Source: Balamuthia mandrillaris (Eukaryota; Discosea; Longamoebia; Balamuthiidae). From it: a DNA stretch of 34,543 nucleotides. A program made the position numbers and the translations under genes. The DNA lies in the NCBI GenBank assembly GCA_031835245.1, contig JAVKOQ010000007.1, positions 477,501 through 512,043 of the forward strand. The letters run 5' to 3'. The notes beneath the pieces are model-generated. The model was not told where the DNA came from. It made no database searches and worked only from the letters and a program-made list of their open reading frames with translations. Shown here piece after piece: positions 20,280 to 31,150 of this stretch; within the stretch, counting starts at the first letter, position 1; the number at the start of each line of letters is the position of its first letter.

Positions 20280-21007
20280 AACGAAAAGCAAAGGGGGGGT
20301 AAACCATTATTTCCTCCTCGTGGGTATCCTGACACAGGCGCCTCGGAAAGCAAGGTCGTTCAGCCCTACTGGTCAAGTCAACTGAAGCGCCTTTCGAAGC
20401 TCTTTCCAGACCTGCCTATCACCTTGGTGGATGCTTACAACAAGGTGTCTTTCGGCAGGCGCAAGCCAGACGTTGTGGGCTACTTGAAGGACAAACCAAC
20501 AAAAGAGCAAGAGCATATTTTACATCACATTGCTGGGCGATGTCAAAGCAAGGCGTACAAAGACAAAGGAAGACTTTGACGATTCTGAGAAGGGTCATCT
20601 ACACTCCTTCCTCGAAGAGCTCCTGTTTGAATACCAGCCCTACCGTAGTGTGGTGAATGGGACACGGATGGCTATCTAATTCAGTTCTTCAGCTACAGAA
20701 GCTCCCAACCACAGCTAAGTGGACCGAGAGCCCCATCCTTTATCTACACAGCGATGGTGGCCAGTGGCTACTAGGACTGCTTCAGAGCAACAAAGCTGCA
20801 CATGGTTTACCAGAAGACATCGTCATTGATGAAGAGCCAGTCATCATGAATGAGCTTCAAGCAGCCCGCCGATGCCTGTACAGCGGCCAGTACAAAGGTA
20901 TTTCCCTGAGTTTGACAACAACAAACAACAATAACTGGGTGAAACAGTGGTTGTTAAAAGGTTCACCTCGGCAGACGACATTTGTCGATGGAATGAAATG
21001 CAAATGA
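20280..21007 (+). pseudogene. Broken CRN (Crinkler)-effector-like gene remnant
   Basis: Two pieces resemble CRN-type proteins. One has YWSSQLKRLSKLFPDLPITL and FGRRKPDVVGYLKDKP, where the RKPDVV-like block is typical of CRN C-terminal regions. A second downstream piece has GGQWLLGLLQSNKAAHGLPE. The locus looks broken, with a few breaks, and the N-terminal leader and any kinase-like part are not seen. It is treated as a fossil. CRN-like genes occur in several eukaryotic microbes and move between lineages. The family call is tentative. Confidence 0.4.
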
Positions 21008-21091
21008 CGCAGGAATAACAGAGCCAATACATAGTCTTTGATAATCATCACTTTTTTGTTTTTGTTTTCAACTTATATTATTCCATAAAAC

Positions 21092-21565
21092 TCAGTTATC
21101 ATGAAAAGAAAAGGAGATAACATTGAACATTTGGCTGAAATCCCGCATGCTGATATGGACCCACAGGGTTCCCTCTGCAGTGTGCTCTGTCGGTTTGTCG
21201 GAGAAGGAAAAGTACCAACACACCTTTTGACCACTAAACCTACCAACGCAAGTACTATTTCTGGTGGCAGTTGCCTTGAAATCTTTGATACCGATGTTGC
21301 CGACCAGACCATTGTACACAAGGCCGTAAGGGATGAACTTGAGGTCAAATTCGGTGTCGACGGGGCCGAGGGTAGAGTGACATTGAAGAAGTGAGGTGGA
21401 GTTTTCGAAGGCGCAGGGCTTTTTCGAAGAAAGACTAAAAGCAGAAGATGGTGGGATACAAGAAAGAAAAATCAGGATAGAAACAAAAACTAGCACGATT
21501 GCTACTTTAATAAGTAAGATTCCGAGTTTTTTTCCATATATTTGTGTTCGAAATAGGCAAAACAA
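21092..21565 (-). CDS. Hypothetical secreted or membrane-anchored protein (possibly partial)
   Basis: An open frame on the minus strand has a strong hydrophobic segment (LLIKVAIVLVFVSILIFLSC) near its start. It is followed by a Cys-containing, N-glycosylation-rich ectodomain (FENSTSLLQCHST, TRNSTCVGRFSGQKVCWYF, TEHTAEGTLWVHISMRDF). The frame has no in-frame ATG before the hydrophobic segment, so it either begins by splicing from an upstream exon that I could not find, or it is a remnant. No family is recognised. The beta-rich, two-to-three-Cys ectodomain is reminiscent of the neighbouring MRH protein in style, but no alignment was possible. Confidence 0.4.
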   Translation of the reverse strand: MFCLFRTQIYGKKLGILLIKVAIVLVFVSILIFLSCIPPSSAFSLSSKKPCAFENSTSLLQCHSTLGPVDTEFDLKFIPYGLVYNGLVGNIGIKDFKATATRNSTCVGRFSGQKVCWYFSFSDKPTEHTAEGTLWVHISMRDFSQMFNVISFSFHDN

Positions 21566-21900
21566 CGTGCATCTGTTAATGAATTCCTGGTGCGCAATAA
21601 AGCGTTCATTGGATGAAGCTTGGTAATAATAAGTAAGTCATTGATGAAACCTTTCGGGGAAGACTTTTGCGCATCTTTTCCACGTGTGAATGATGGCGAA
21701 AGTAGCACAGGAAGCTGCGAGAGCATGAGGGGCGAGAGACGCTCCTTTGTTTCTTTCCCTGTTTCGAGACTGATGCCGCCCAGACACAAGCCATAGAACC
21801 GGCAACTATCTACAACGACTTTCAGGTATACCTCTCCCTTCTCGTTCCTACTCTTCACTCTTCTTCTTTCTTCCTCTTGTTCATTTCTGTTAGCCTTTTT
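21566..21900. other. No convincing gene
   Basis: Both strands have short open frames here (minus: SSPKGFINDLLIITKLHP; plus: ETDAAQTQAIEPATIYNDFQ ending at a GTATAC donor). None shows a recognisable domain. The plus-strand piece may be an upstream exon of the thioredoxin-fold fragment that follows. Confidence 0.35.
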
Positions 21901-22361
21901 CTTTTTCTCCTGATGGAATATCGGAGTGGATGTTTGCATTGTATCTTCAGCAAATCAAAGCTCGGCATCATTGGCTATGAAGAGTGATGATAAGACGATG
22001 GATGGAGAGGGCAACGTCCTCACACAAACTATGTTACACGAGCTAGAGATATGGAAAAAGAAACATAGCATGAATTTTCCTGTTCTATATGATGAGAATC
22101 ATAAGGTGGCCTCTCGTCTTGGTCTGTGGAAAGGGATGCTTGTTTTTGGGTACGGTACTCATTTGTATATGGTTAATCTCCTTGTTGCTTCTCTCATTTT
22201 TTAATGAAGATTTCACCCTAAATATATTATATTTCTTTTTCAAACAAGATGGCGACTTTACGATTGCTCACGCGTATGGAGTACGCAAAGCTTTGGTATC
22301 TTTTGGAGAAAAAACTTTTGGCAACCAAAAGAAAACGTTCCTACCAAAATCTGTTGTTTAA
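21901..22361 (+). pseudogene. Thioredoxin-fold / peroxiredoxin-like gene fragment
   Basis: Known role: peroxiredoxins reduce peroxides through a Cys in the thioredoxin fold. A plus-strand frame reads GVDVCIVSSANQSSASLAMK, then MLHELEIWKKKHSMNFPVLY and DENHKVASRLGLWKGM. This matches the second half of AhpC/TSA-like proteins (compare FPLLSDPDGKVAKAYGV). After a GTACGG donor and a TTTTTCAAACAAG acceptor, a second exon reads DGDFTIAHAYGVRKALVSFG and ends FLPKSVV followed by a stop. The peroxidatic PxxxTxxC part is not found upstream, so the gene is probably partial or non-catalytic. The call is based on fold-level resemblance. Confidence 0.4.
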
Positions 22362-22416
22362 GTTACATGAGACTAGAGAAGGGAAATGGATATACCATGC
22401 AGAACGTAGAGGTTAC

Positions 22417-22939
22417 CAGCAACTTTAATGCGCAACGCGTTGGTAAGGAGCAGGTTTCTGGTTGCCAAGTCGTGATGAGTGATACCTTCCGAGTGCAAAT
22501 GGTGCATCCCACCTAATTTAGGAATCGTATCCGTCAGCGTCTTAAGAAGTAAGGTAGTACAGAAGAGAAAAGGCACGAACTTGCAATGTTGATTGCCCAC
22601 TTCAGCATTGTTTGGGGTTCTATACTATCTTTGTGCTTTGTTAAGTAACTATTGAGATCGCCTTGCTCCATGAACTCAGTCACAATGCAAAATGGTCTCT
22701 GTTCCTTGTTTGTTGGGAATCATGAACGAGGAACAGTCGTATGACGTTTCTGTGTGGTTGAAAAAATCCATAAAAAAAATGGTCAATGTATTGAAAGTGC
22801 ACTGAGCAGAAAAGATACGAACTCAAGAGTTTGAGCTTCTAATTGAAAATCTCTAAGCTGGGATTCATCCATTGTGTGAAGTTTCTTGATGGCAACCTCT
22901 GAGAGTCTCCACATGCCTTTCCACACTTCCCCAAAAGCC
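22417..22939 (-). pseudogene. Truncated tyrosine-kinase-like (TKL) protein kinase gene
   Basis: Three minus-strand exons carry the first two thirds of a kinase domain in phase: 22939-22819 (GAFGEVWKGMWRLSEVAIKK, with the glycine loop and VAIK lysine), 22698-22581 (RPFCIVTEFMEQGDLNSYLT, the hinge region) and 22512-22417 (GMHHLHSEGITHHDLATRNL, then LLTNALRIKVA, the catalytic loop with HHD in place of HRD). The last exon ends at a GTAACC donor exactly where DFG should follow, but no DFG or C-lobe exon is found before the convergent thioredoxin-fold fragment. The residues between helix C and the hinge are also missing from the spliced product; a piece reading KRHTTVPRS lies in that intron. It looks like a truncated, decayed copy of a host kinase gene. 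Confidence 0.7.
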
Positions 22940-23212
22940 CTGGTCGAAAAGTGTTAGGACCAGCAATGCAAACCAACAATAGAGAAAAGCTTGCTATGTG
23001 GAGATAGGTTAGGGTTCTATGCTCGATTTTGACCTAAGAATCAGCATTTAAAATATAATAATAGTATCATCTTAAAGAGCAACTTAAGGGCTATGAGAAG
23101 ATATATTATATGTTAGGTATTAATAAAGTGTTACAGAGTTAGAATATTTTTGGTAGAATAAAGCAATAAAACTATATTATGCATAACTCTTTTTTTTGTT
23201 TGACTCTTAAGG

Positions 23213-23800
23213 TCTACTGGCCTTCTAGAAGGTGGTTGAAGGCCACCTGCTGAAGGTGATGAAGCCATCTGAGGCAGAGAATGCAAGGAAGTGACCAAAG
23301 GCTGCAAAAGTACAATTTCTGGTGGAATCTGAAGACAAATGTTGCTTTTCTGCTTTTCTGTTGAAGATGTTACTTTGGCACTTTTTTTGTCGACAATGTG
23401 GTGCCAGACTTTTAGAGGGTGGCTGAAGGCCACCTGCTGAAGGTGGCGAAGCTACCTGAGACAGAAACCATGAGGAAGTGGCTGAAGGTCACAAAAAAGC
23501 AATTTCCAGTGGAATCATAAGACAAATGTTGCTTTCTCACTTTTTCTGTTGAAGATGTGGGTCTATTAGGCTTCTAGAAGGTGGCTGAAGGCCACCTGTT
23601 GAAGGTGGCGAAGCTGCCTGAGGCAGAAATCGCAAGGAAGCAGCTAAAAGCCACAAAAGAGTAATGAGACAAATGTTGCTTTCCTGATTTTTCTGTTGAA
23701 GATATAAGTCTATTAGGCTTCTAAAGGGTAGCTGAAGGCCACCTGCTGAAGGCAGCAAAGCTACCTGAGGCAGAGAATGTGAGAAAGCCACAGAAGACTG
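23213..23800. repeat. Four diverged tandem copies of a ~150-190 bp repeat with an internal hairpin
   Basis: The core GAAGGCCACCTG recurs near 23239, 23426, 23588 and 23735, at spacings of 187, 162 and 147 bp. Flanking blocks also recur: CTTCTAGAAGGTGGCTG, GAGGCAGA, GTGGAATC, AGACAAATGTTGCTTT and TTTTCTGTTGAAGAT. Each unit has an inverted repeat, perfect in the third copy (AGGTGGC TGAAG GCCACCT). The minus strand is open over parts and reads repeated peptides such as SPSAGGLQPPSR, but this may be chance. Confidence 0.8.
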
Positions 23801-23882
23801 AAAAAGTGTGATTTATGGTGGAATTGATTTATTTGTTGTTTTGGCATTGATTGCCCAAGTATACCTTTATGTACCTCACAAC

Positions 23883-23906
23883 AGTTGGTTTGGTTTTTAA
23901 CCAACT
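23883..23906. other. Inverted repeat, 8-bp arms
   Basis: AGTTGGTT and AACCAACT pair perfectly around an 8-nt centre. It lies between the repeat array and the 3' end of the recombinase locus. It could be an element end or a transcript 3' hairpin; neither can be shown. Confidence 0.5.
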
Positions 23907-24929
23907 AGTACTCAGAACCTACGGCATTCAACTCCCCATGGTCCATTCTATAAAACTCTAAGTCTATAAGTCTAACAGATAAAGTGGGTCAAAGTAGCAA
24001 TTTTTTCAATTTTTGTATAGGAATGACTATATAATCTAACAAGATATAATCATAATATCATCATCATCATCATCATCATTCTCCTCTGTCTCTTCCTCTT
24101 CATCCAAGATGGATATAACTGTTGTGGTAGTAGAAGTAGGAGATGATGATGGAGAGGAAGTGTTGTCATTATCATCATCATCCGATTTGTCAAAGTCCTC
24201 ATCATGGGCCACCAAGTATTTAGCCTTCAAAGCGTCCAGATTGTTGGAGAATTCTGTGAGGAGATTGCGCCATTTATCATAGCAATCATTGTTGGTTCAA
24301 CGTTGGGTAGGCAAGTGTTTGGCAATCTCCAACCAAGACCATTCATCACGCAAGCGCCAAGTGACAAGTCTACGGATTTCTGGTACCTGCCAAGTGATTC
24401 ATTGCTAATGGCCATTCTTCTGATATTTGAGTTGACTGGATAACAATTGTTGTTGCTGAAGTGCTCTGCGAAGTCGTTGTTGTCGTGATGTTTGTTTTTT
24501 TGAGTCAGGACTCTTGTCATCGTCATCATTGAGAGAAGCAAGGAAGGAGGATGATGGCTCTTGACGAGGGGTGAGGAATGCTTTGTGAATGGGTGATCCG
24601 TTGACCAACTTGGGAAGTATAGGAGCTACAAACTCATTCACCAGCTCATTCAAGCCACTGAAAAAGCTTTGTAGAATGCCAGAGATGTGTTGATGGCACA
24701 GCTGGCGATGAATATTGGGCCAACAAAGAGGAGATTTGTTTTTGGCCTCATAGGTGGCTGCAGCTTCAGCTAGCACATCCTTATCAAACTCATCTGGATG
24801 ATTTTCTACCCAAGCGGTACAACATTCAAGCCACAAGGAGCGATAAAATCATATTTGTTGATCTTTGGTTGGCAAATCTGTTTGTTTCATGAACCACCTA
24901 AAGAAGCAGTGTAAACGAAGAAAGAGAAA

Positions 24930-25012
24930 GCGAGAAAGAAAGAAAGAACAAGAGAAAGAGAAAGAGAAAGCGAGAGAAAGAAAGAGGGAAAGAAAGAAAA
25001 AGGGAAAAGAGA
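24930..25012. repeat. (GAAA)n-rich tract in a recombinase-locus intron
   Basis: GAAA/GAGAAA units on the plus strand. The sense direction is TTTC-rich, forming a long pyrimidine tract before the acceptor near 24902. Confidence 0.85.
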
Positions 25013-25147
25013 CAAAAAACAAAGTGTGAGTGAATGTCAAAAGAAGAACAAATGAACCAAGACCAATCATAACAATTATTGTTTAGACTATGAATGTTGC
25101 TGCTGCCACAATAAACCTGTGCGTTCTAGCTGAGCGCTAGGTCTAAG

Positions 25148-25302
25148 GGTGCATTTTTGAATGCAAGCAAGCAAGCAAACAAACAAGCCATGACTGACTG
25201 GATAGATAAATAAATAGATAGATAGATAGATAGATGATAGATAGTGGTGATGGTGGTGGATACTATGCAAACAAAACAAACAAACAACACACAAACAAAC
25301 CG
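25148..25302. repeat. Cluster of tetranucleotide repeats (CAAG, CAAA, GATA)
   Basis: CAAGCAAG and CAAACAAA runs, a (GATA)n run at about 25199-25245, and a CAAA run that reaches the 5' splice site at 25303. All lie inside one intron of the recombinase locus. Confidence 0.85.
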
Positions 25303-26229
25303 TTGGCGAACAGCATGAATAAAACTCTGATAGTTGGTATCTGCAGACCAGTTGGATTGTTGCAAAGCATCTGGGGATAGATTGTGAAATGCTTCTTTGG
25401 TAACTAGCTCTGGCGCAATAACTGTATGCATGCAAGGGAGTGAGGATGAAAAGAACCAAAAAGAGAGCAAGTCAGTCCATCAAGTGGTAGTGGTGATGGT
25501 GGTGGTGATGGTGGTAGTGGTTTATTGACGCTGGTCAGGCAGCCAGCCCAGCCAAAGAAAAAACAAAAGAAAAAACAAAAATCAGATGAGCAGTAACAAA
25601 CCGCAATGTTGAGGAGGATGATAATCAGCAGTGGTAGTTGTAACAGAGGATGAAGAAGAAGAAGAAGAAGAAGAAGAAGAAGAAGAAGAATGAGGATGAG
25701 TAGTAACATTGCTGACCAAGTGATTGGCCACAATAGCACGTTTTAATGTATCCTTGATTCAGACTTGCTGGGATCTACCACGAGGTACCCAACCTGCGAT
25801 AAGGGCAGTAGTATCCAGTACATTGTTCTGACTGTGACCTTCCTGCAGTCCCTCCAAGATCAAGGCAGTGCAAAGGAAGCCAGCACGCAAGGAGTGAAAG
25901 GAAAACAATCCTTCAGGATAACCAGCCCGAACAGCCCGATCTTGCAACTTGGCATTTAAAGTATCATGTGACCATCCCCATAATGATGTTTGTTTTTGTG
26001 CATCCGTTAAGCGCCAGTTGTGAAACTCGTGCAAATCCAAACCATGCTTGCATAACAGATGCTTGTTTAACCAGTAAATAAAATCTCCAAGACAAATGCT
26101 TGGTGTTGATGTTGTTGATGTGGCGGCGGTGGTGGTGGCAGCGGTGGCAGTGGAGGTCGTAGCAGTGACGGTGCTAAGTGGTGATGATGATGATGATGGT
26201 GATGGTGAAGAAGATGATCCTTGTGATGA

Positions 26230-26263
<34 letters not shown>

Positions 26264-27500
26264 GGTGGTGTAAAATAACCTTCAAATGTAACGACATGAT
26301 TCCAATGATTTGGTATTCCTTTGGTGACTTGTTGGTGCAATGAAAGGAAATAAAGAGGAGGAGCAGAAAATGCATCCTCTTGGTGATGGCAGCTGAGGTT
26401 GCCATTGTTGTTGTTGTTGGAAGAGGAGGATGAAAGTTTAGGTCGAAATGCCACAATATCACCCAAACGAATGTTTGCAGCTGTAATGGCTCTGGCACCA
26501 GTACAAACACTGTGTAACCAACAACTGGCTTCACCAGCTTTGCTCACCAGTCCATCTGGAGTGGATGTGATGATATGTAAGACATCATCTAACAAACATG
26601 CGTCTTTGCACAATTGTTTGCTAGAACAGGAGGGTTTGGCTCTTTTGCAATGCCGAATGGCCTGTTTGACTTGATCTTTGATGGCATCCATTTGGTTTTT
26701 TAGCAACAACAAGTAAGCATGGTCTGAGGTTGCCGTCAATGCTGTAGTGCGTCCTGTCGCTCCTGTTGTGGCTACTCGAGTGACACCATCACCAAGAATG
26801 GTTCTGGATAAAGGAGAAGGAGGAGGAGAAGTGGTAGGTGATGATGATGCTGGAGACGAAGAGATCATGGAGGAAACAGAGGAGGAGGAGGAGGAGGAGG
26901 AGGAAGAGGAGAAGGAGGAGGATGCAGAAAGGGAGTCAAGCTGTTGTTGGATACTTTCATCATGCAAACGATAAAGACTGGCAATCATGACATCACGCAC
27001 AGAGCTCAAGGCATAACCCACATCCAAAATCAACCATTGAACAAAGGCTCCTACGTTATGACGTTGGAGATTCAAAGGAAGAGCTGGCAAACATTTATGA
27101 TGCGCACAATGTGCTTCCCAGATGGTCAAAGTCCAGGCATGTTTACGTTGGGTAGAAGGGCTCCATCAACTCGTCACTGCCGTCAACTCTGTCCATCGCT
27201 CTTCTGTCAAACGGTTCATCAATGTGATAGCACGAGAAAGACGTCTTCCTGCACCATCACCACCACCATTACTACTACTGCTGTCATGTGTAGTATTATC
27301 ATCAGTATCATCCTTTGTTCTAGCTCTATTTTGTTGTTTCTCTATTTTTCTCTTTTTTCCTTGTTTTTCTTCTTTTTGTTCTTCTTCATCTTCTTCTTCG
27401 TCTTCAGTTAACAACAACAAATCTATCAATGTTGGTGGAGTTGTTGTTTTGCTTGTTGCATCTATATCTGTTTCTACTCCTCCTCTTCTTCCTCTTAATG

Positions 27501-27501
<1 letters not shown>

Positions 27502-27541
<40 letters not shown>

Positions 27542-27542
27542 A
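27502..27542. repeat. (GAT)n trinucleotide repeat inside the coding frame
   Basis: Uninterrupted GAT/TCA triplets encode a poly-Ser stretch in the minus-strand recombinase frame. A much longer imperfect (GAA)n tract at about 27610-27870 also encodes Ser there. Confidence 0.9.
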
Positions 27543-28339
27543 AATTACTGTCATCACCGCTATCCATAACATCACCATCATTGTTCTCAAAGACAAAGGA
27601 CTCTGAATTTGAAGAAGAAGAAGAAGAAGAAAAAGCAGAAGAAGAAGAAAAAGAAGAAAAAGAAAAAGAAGAAGAAGAAGAAGAAGAAGAAGAACACAAA
27701 GAAGAAGAAGAAGAAGAAGAAGATGAAGAAGATGAAGAAGAAGAAGAAAAAGGAGGAGAAGAAGGGAGAAAAGAAGAAGAAGAAGGAGGAGGAGAAGAAG
27801 GAGAACAAGAAGAAGAAGAAGAAGAAGAAAAAGCAGAAGAAGAAGAAAAAGAAGAAGAAGAAGAGGTCGTCCTTTCTAATGATTGTTGTTGTAGTTGTTG
27901 TTGTTGTTGTAGTTGTTGTGGTTGTGATTGAGTAAATGATGAAGTGGGAGTAATGGTGGTAGTAGTGGATGAAAAGGGTGATGCAGAAAATGGAGGAGGT
28001 GAAAAGAGCTCTGCAGGATTATCAACAACAATAACAGGAGCAGAAGCAACAACAGTAGCTGGTGGTGGTGTTTTTAACAAATAATGATCCAAAAACTGCT
28101 TGCGAACAAATGACTGAGTGTTGAGAGCCTGATAGGGAGCAAAGTGATGATTGAAAGATGTTGCTGATGAGAATGAGGATGATGATATTGAGACAATCGT
28201 TACTTCATCATCCTCTTCTGTTGCTGCTGCTGTTGCTATTGCTACCTCTTTGTTGTTGTTGTTGTTGTTATTTAGTGATGATGGTTGGTCAAAGACAGCA
28301 GGAATAGATATATTATCTTCTGTTTGTTGTTGTTGTTAA

Positions 28340-28934
28340 ACAAGCAAATTGTAGACACAAACACAAACACAAACAACAAATGTTGGAAACAAAAGAAACA
28401 AGAAGTTAGTAGGTCTAGTCTGGATGAATGAAGATATAGATAATAATAAATAATGAGAACTATTTGGAGACTTGTTTTTGTTTTTCCTCTCCTTTCCATT
28501 CTTTATCATTTCTTTCTTTCTTTCTTTCTTTCTTTCTTTTTTTCTTTCTTTCTTTCTTTTTTTCTTTCTTTCTTTCCTTTTTACATCTGGCAGTAGCAGG
28601 AGGTTCATTTTTATAATTGCCTTTTCATTCTTTGTTTGTTTACATTTCTTGTTGTCTTTCTATTAGTATTATTATTTGCAACAATACTACTGTTTTTGCT
28701 TGTTTGTCATATCACTCACTCCCTTATTCACCATGCTATGCTTAACAACTCTTACCATCACCATCACTGCCACCACCACCATCACTGTTCTACCATCCAT
28801 CCATCTATCCATCCATCCATCCATCCATCCATCCATTGTTTAACCAGTATTATTGCCACCGACCAACCAACCAATCAACTAACTCAAGCTTTCTCTCAAA
28901 CAACCAAACTAATATAACGAAAAAGAGGAAGAGA
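28340..28934. other. Repeat-rich gap between the two right-hand loci
   Basis: This contains a (CAAACA)n run near 28355, a (TTTC)n tract at 28508-28580, and a (CATC)n tract at about 28790-28835. I see no convincing exon. It could be an intron if the two flanking minus-strand loci are one gene, but the codon phases of the nearest exon ends do not match. Confidence 0.55.
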
Positions 28935-31112
28935 TCACCTGCCTGAGTTACGGCGTTGTGAACGAGTTGTGGCTCCTTTTCTGCTGCTACTGCTAGATGA
29001 GGCAGCCACGGCAGCAGCAGCTCTTTGCAAAGATGATTTGGCAGCAGCAGTAGCAATAGCCTTTTGAGCAGCAGCTGCAGCCTTGCGCGTAGATTTGCTG
29101 CTAGGGCTCTTAGTAGCACTTGTGTTTTCCTCTTCTTTCTGTTTTTCTGCTTCTTTTTCGCCAGCTTCTGCTTCTGCTGCTTTTGGTTCTTCTTTTTCTT
29201 TTTCTTCTTCTTTTTCTTTTTCTTTTTCTTCTTCTTCTTCTTCTTCTTCTTCTTCTTCTTCTTGTTCTTCTTCCTCCTCCTCCTCTTCTTCATTTTGTGC
29301 TGCTGCTGCTGCTGCTTGTTTCTCTGGGCCATTAGCAGGTTTTTTTGATACTAGAACAACAACAACAATAACAAAAATCAGTAAGGCTTGAATGAGAAAT
29401 CACAAAGGCATAACAGTGCAAACAAACTCCAAAAAGATAGCGCTCCGCTGGAGTGCTAAACAATCAACACCAAAAAGACAACCAACAAGAAATACAAATA
29501 ATAATAAGAATAAAACTGGAGTTAAAAAGCTGCTGCTCCGACGGAGCGCCACTGTATAAGCATAGAATTGCAACTGAAAAGCCCAAAAAAAAAACACCAC
29601 GAGGAAGAGGACAAACAAACAAACAAACAAACAAACAAACAAACAAACAAACAAACAGAAAATGAGTAAACCAACAAAAGAGAGACAAAACACAAAGCTA
29701 GTAGAAAAACTGACGGATGGATGGACAGACAGATGGACAGATAGAGAACCAAACTCGAATGGACAAATGAAATAAAAATACATACATTCCAACACTCAGT
29801 ATGGAATCATCAATATCTTTATCCACCATCGCAGCTGTTGAAGGAGCTGTCTGGTTGGGAATATCTGACTTTGTTTTGCTATCTCCAGCACCATCACGTG
29901 TATCTGCATGCATGCATGTATACATGCATGCCAGCAAGTGTGGTTAGTGCATATGTGAGTTGTTGTAAGTAACACCAAACGTGAGCGCCTCTTACCTGCT
30001 ACATTAGTGATATCAAGGCTCATGAGACTGGCAATCTCATCATCATCATCATCTGAGGAGCTGCTGCTGCTGCTGCTGTTACTGCTGATGCTAGGAGCAG
30101 TAGACTTGGTGGAAGTTGCAAGCTTCTCTGTCTTCTTGGGTTCTTCCTCCTCCTCCTCCTCCTTCTCTTCCTCCTCTTCCTCCTCTTCCTCTGACTTGCC
30201 TGACTCCACTGACTTATCTGATGCCTCTGACTCAGATGAGGCCTCAAACTCCTCCGACTTATCTGATGCCTCTGATGCGGATGAGGCTTCGGACTCCTCT
30301 GACTCGGTGGCAGTCTTCTTTTGTTTCTTTTTCTGCTGTTGTTTCTGCTTCTCCTTCTCCTGTTCCTTCTCCTTCTCCTTCTCTTTCTTTTTCTGTTGTT
30401 GCTTTTGCTTCTGCTTCTGCTTCTGCTTCTCCTTCTCCTTCTCTTTCTCCTTCTTCTTCTTTTTCTGCTGTTGCTTCTGCTTCTGCTTCTGCTTCTCCTT
30501 GTCCTTCTGTTTCTGCTTCTGTTGTTGCTTTTTTTTCTTTTTTTCCAACAACAGTTGATCATCATCCGCTTTCCGTGGCTTCTTGCTTGTCACAGGAGAG
30601 GAAGAGGCAGAAGAGGACATAGCTCTTGGGCGCTTTGTTGAGCTTGGTTGTTGCTGCGCTGTTTCTGCTGTTGCTGCTAGGTCCATTGTGTCTACGAACA
30701 CACCAGCTGAGGTAGCATTTCCACTACCACTTCCACCACCACCACCACCACCACCACCACCACCCAGGATACTGCCATCATCGAGATTAAACTCCGCATC
30801 ATCCAAACTACTCTGGTCTACAGCAGCAAAAGAGCGAAGGTCAGGCCCAAAAAACTCTGTCAAGTCTATACAGGGGCTGGCATCGACAGAGATGTCTTGC
30901 TGCAGCTCACTGCTCTTCTGAGCCAGCTTGTCCATGGCTTTTTGGTGCCTAACAGAATGGCGTTTGGCACGATGCTTCTCCCTCTTCATTTCTGTATTGC
31001 CGACTTGGGTAGAGGTGGTATGGATAGGCTGCCATGTTTTGTTATCCAATTGATCCACATATTGTAAATCCCTGGAGAATGACAGAAAGAGAAAGAGAAA
31101 GAGAGAGAGAGA

Positions 31113-31150
<38 letters not shown>

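Larger units (their letters stand above)
24036..28312 (-). mobile_element. Crypton-like tyrosine recombinase locus with Myb/SANT-like domain, decayed
   Basis: The core frame (27129-25759) carries tyrosine-recombinase features: a helical DNA-binding part (LQRHNVGAFVQWLILDVGYA), the first catalytic Arg in SVCTGARAITAANIRLGDIV, then SFHSLRAGFLCTALILEG (the HxxR pair) and TTALIAGWVPRGRSQQ (the GH/GW box). An upstream Ser/Asn-rich part (to about 28312) and a downstream exon (25424-25304, HNLSPDALQQSNWSADTNYQ) continue it. Around 24,400-24,230 a Myb/SANT-like segment occurs (DEWSWLEIAKHLP, NNDCYDKWRNLL), followed by an acidic tail. No reverse transcriptase is seen, which favours a Crypton-type DNA element or a domesticated descendant over a DIRS-type one. 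The reading frame is interrupted about four times, so it looks broken, though splicing looks preserved. The ends are not defined; 28312 is an inferred acceptor. Confidence 0.6.

Noticed and set aside
27609-27935. Long plus-strand open frames rich in Lys or Glu
   Set aside because: They are reading frames through a (GAA)n tract on the strand opposite the recombinase gene; no splice signals or non-repetitive sequence support them.
24036-28312. Genome-wide reassignment of TGA as a sense codon, suggested by the interruptions in the recombinase locus
   Set aside because: Thousands of codons in the other genes contain no in-frame TGA, and several of those genes end with TGA. Local decay or local recoding are the simpler options.
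28312-28935. Joining the recombinase locus and the large right-hand gene into one transcript
   Set aside because: The nearest candidate donor (after TCAGGCAG) is phase 2 and the nearest acceptor is phase 1, and an in-frame stop already ends the large gene there.
30007-30641. Plus-strand frames of Ser/Phe/Leu-rich sequence
   Set aside because: They are the antisense of Lys/Gln/Glu low-complexity coding exons of the large minus-strand gene.
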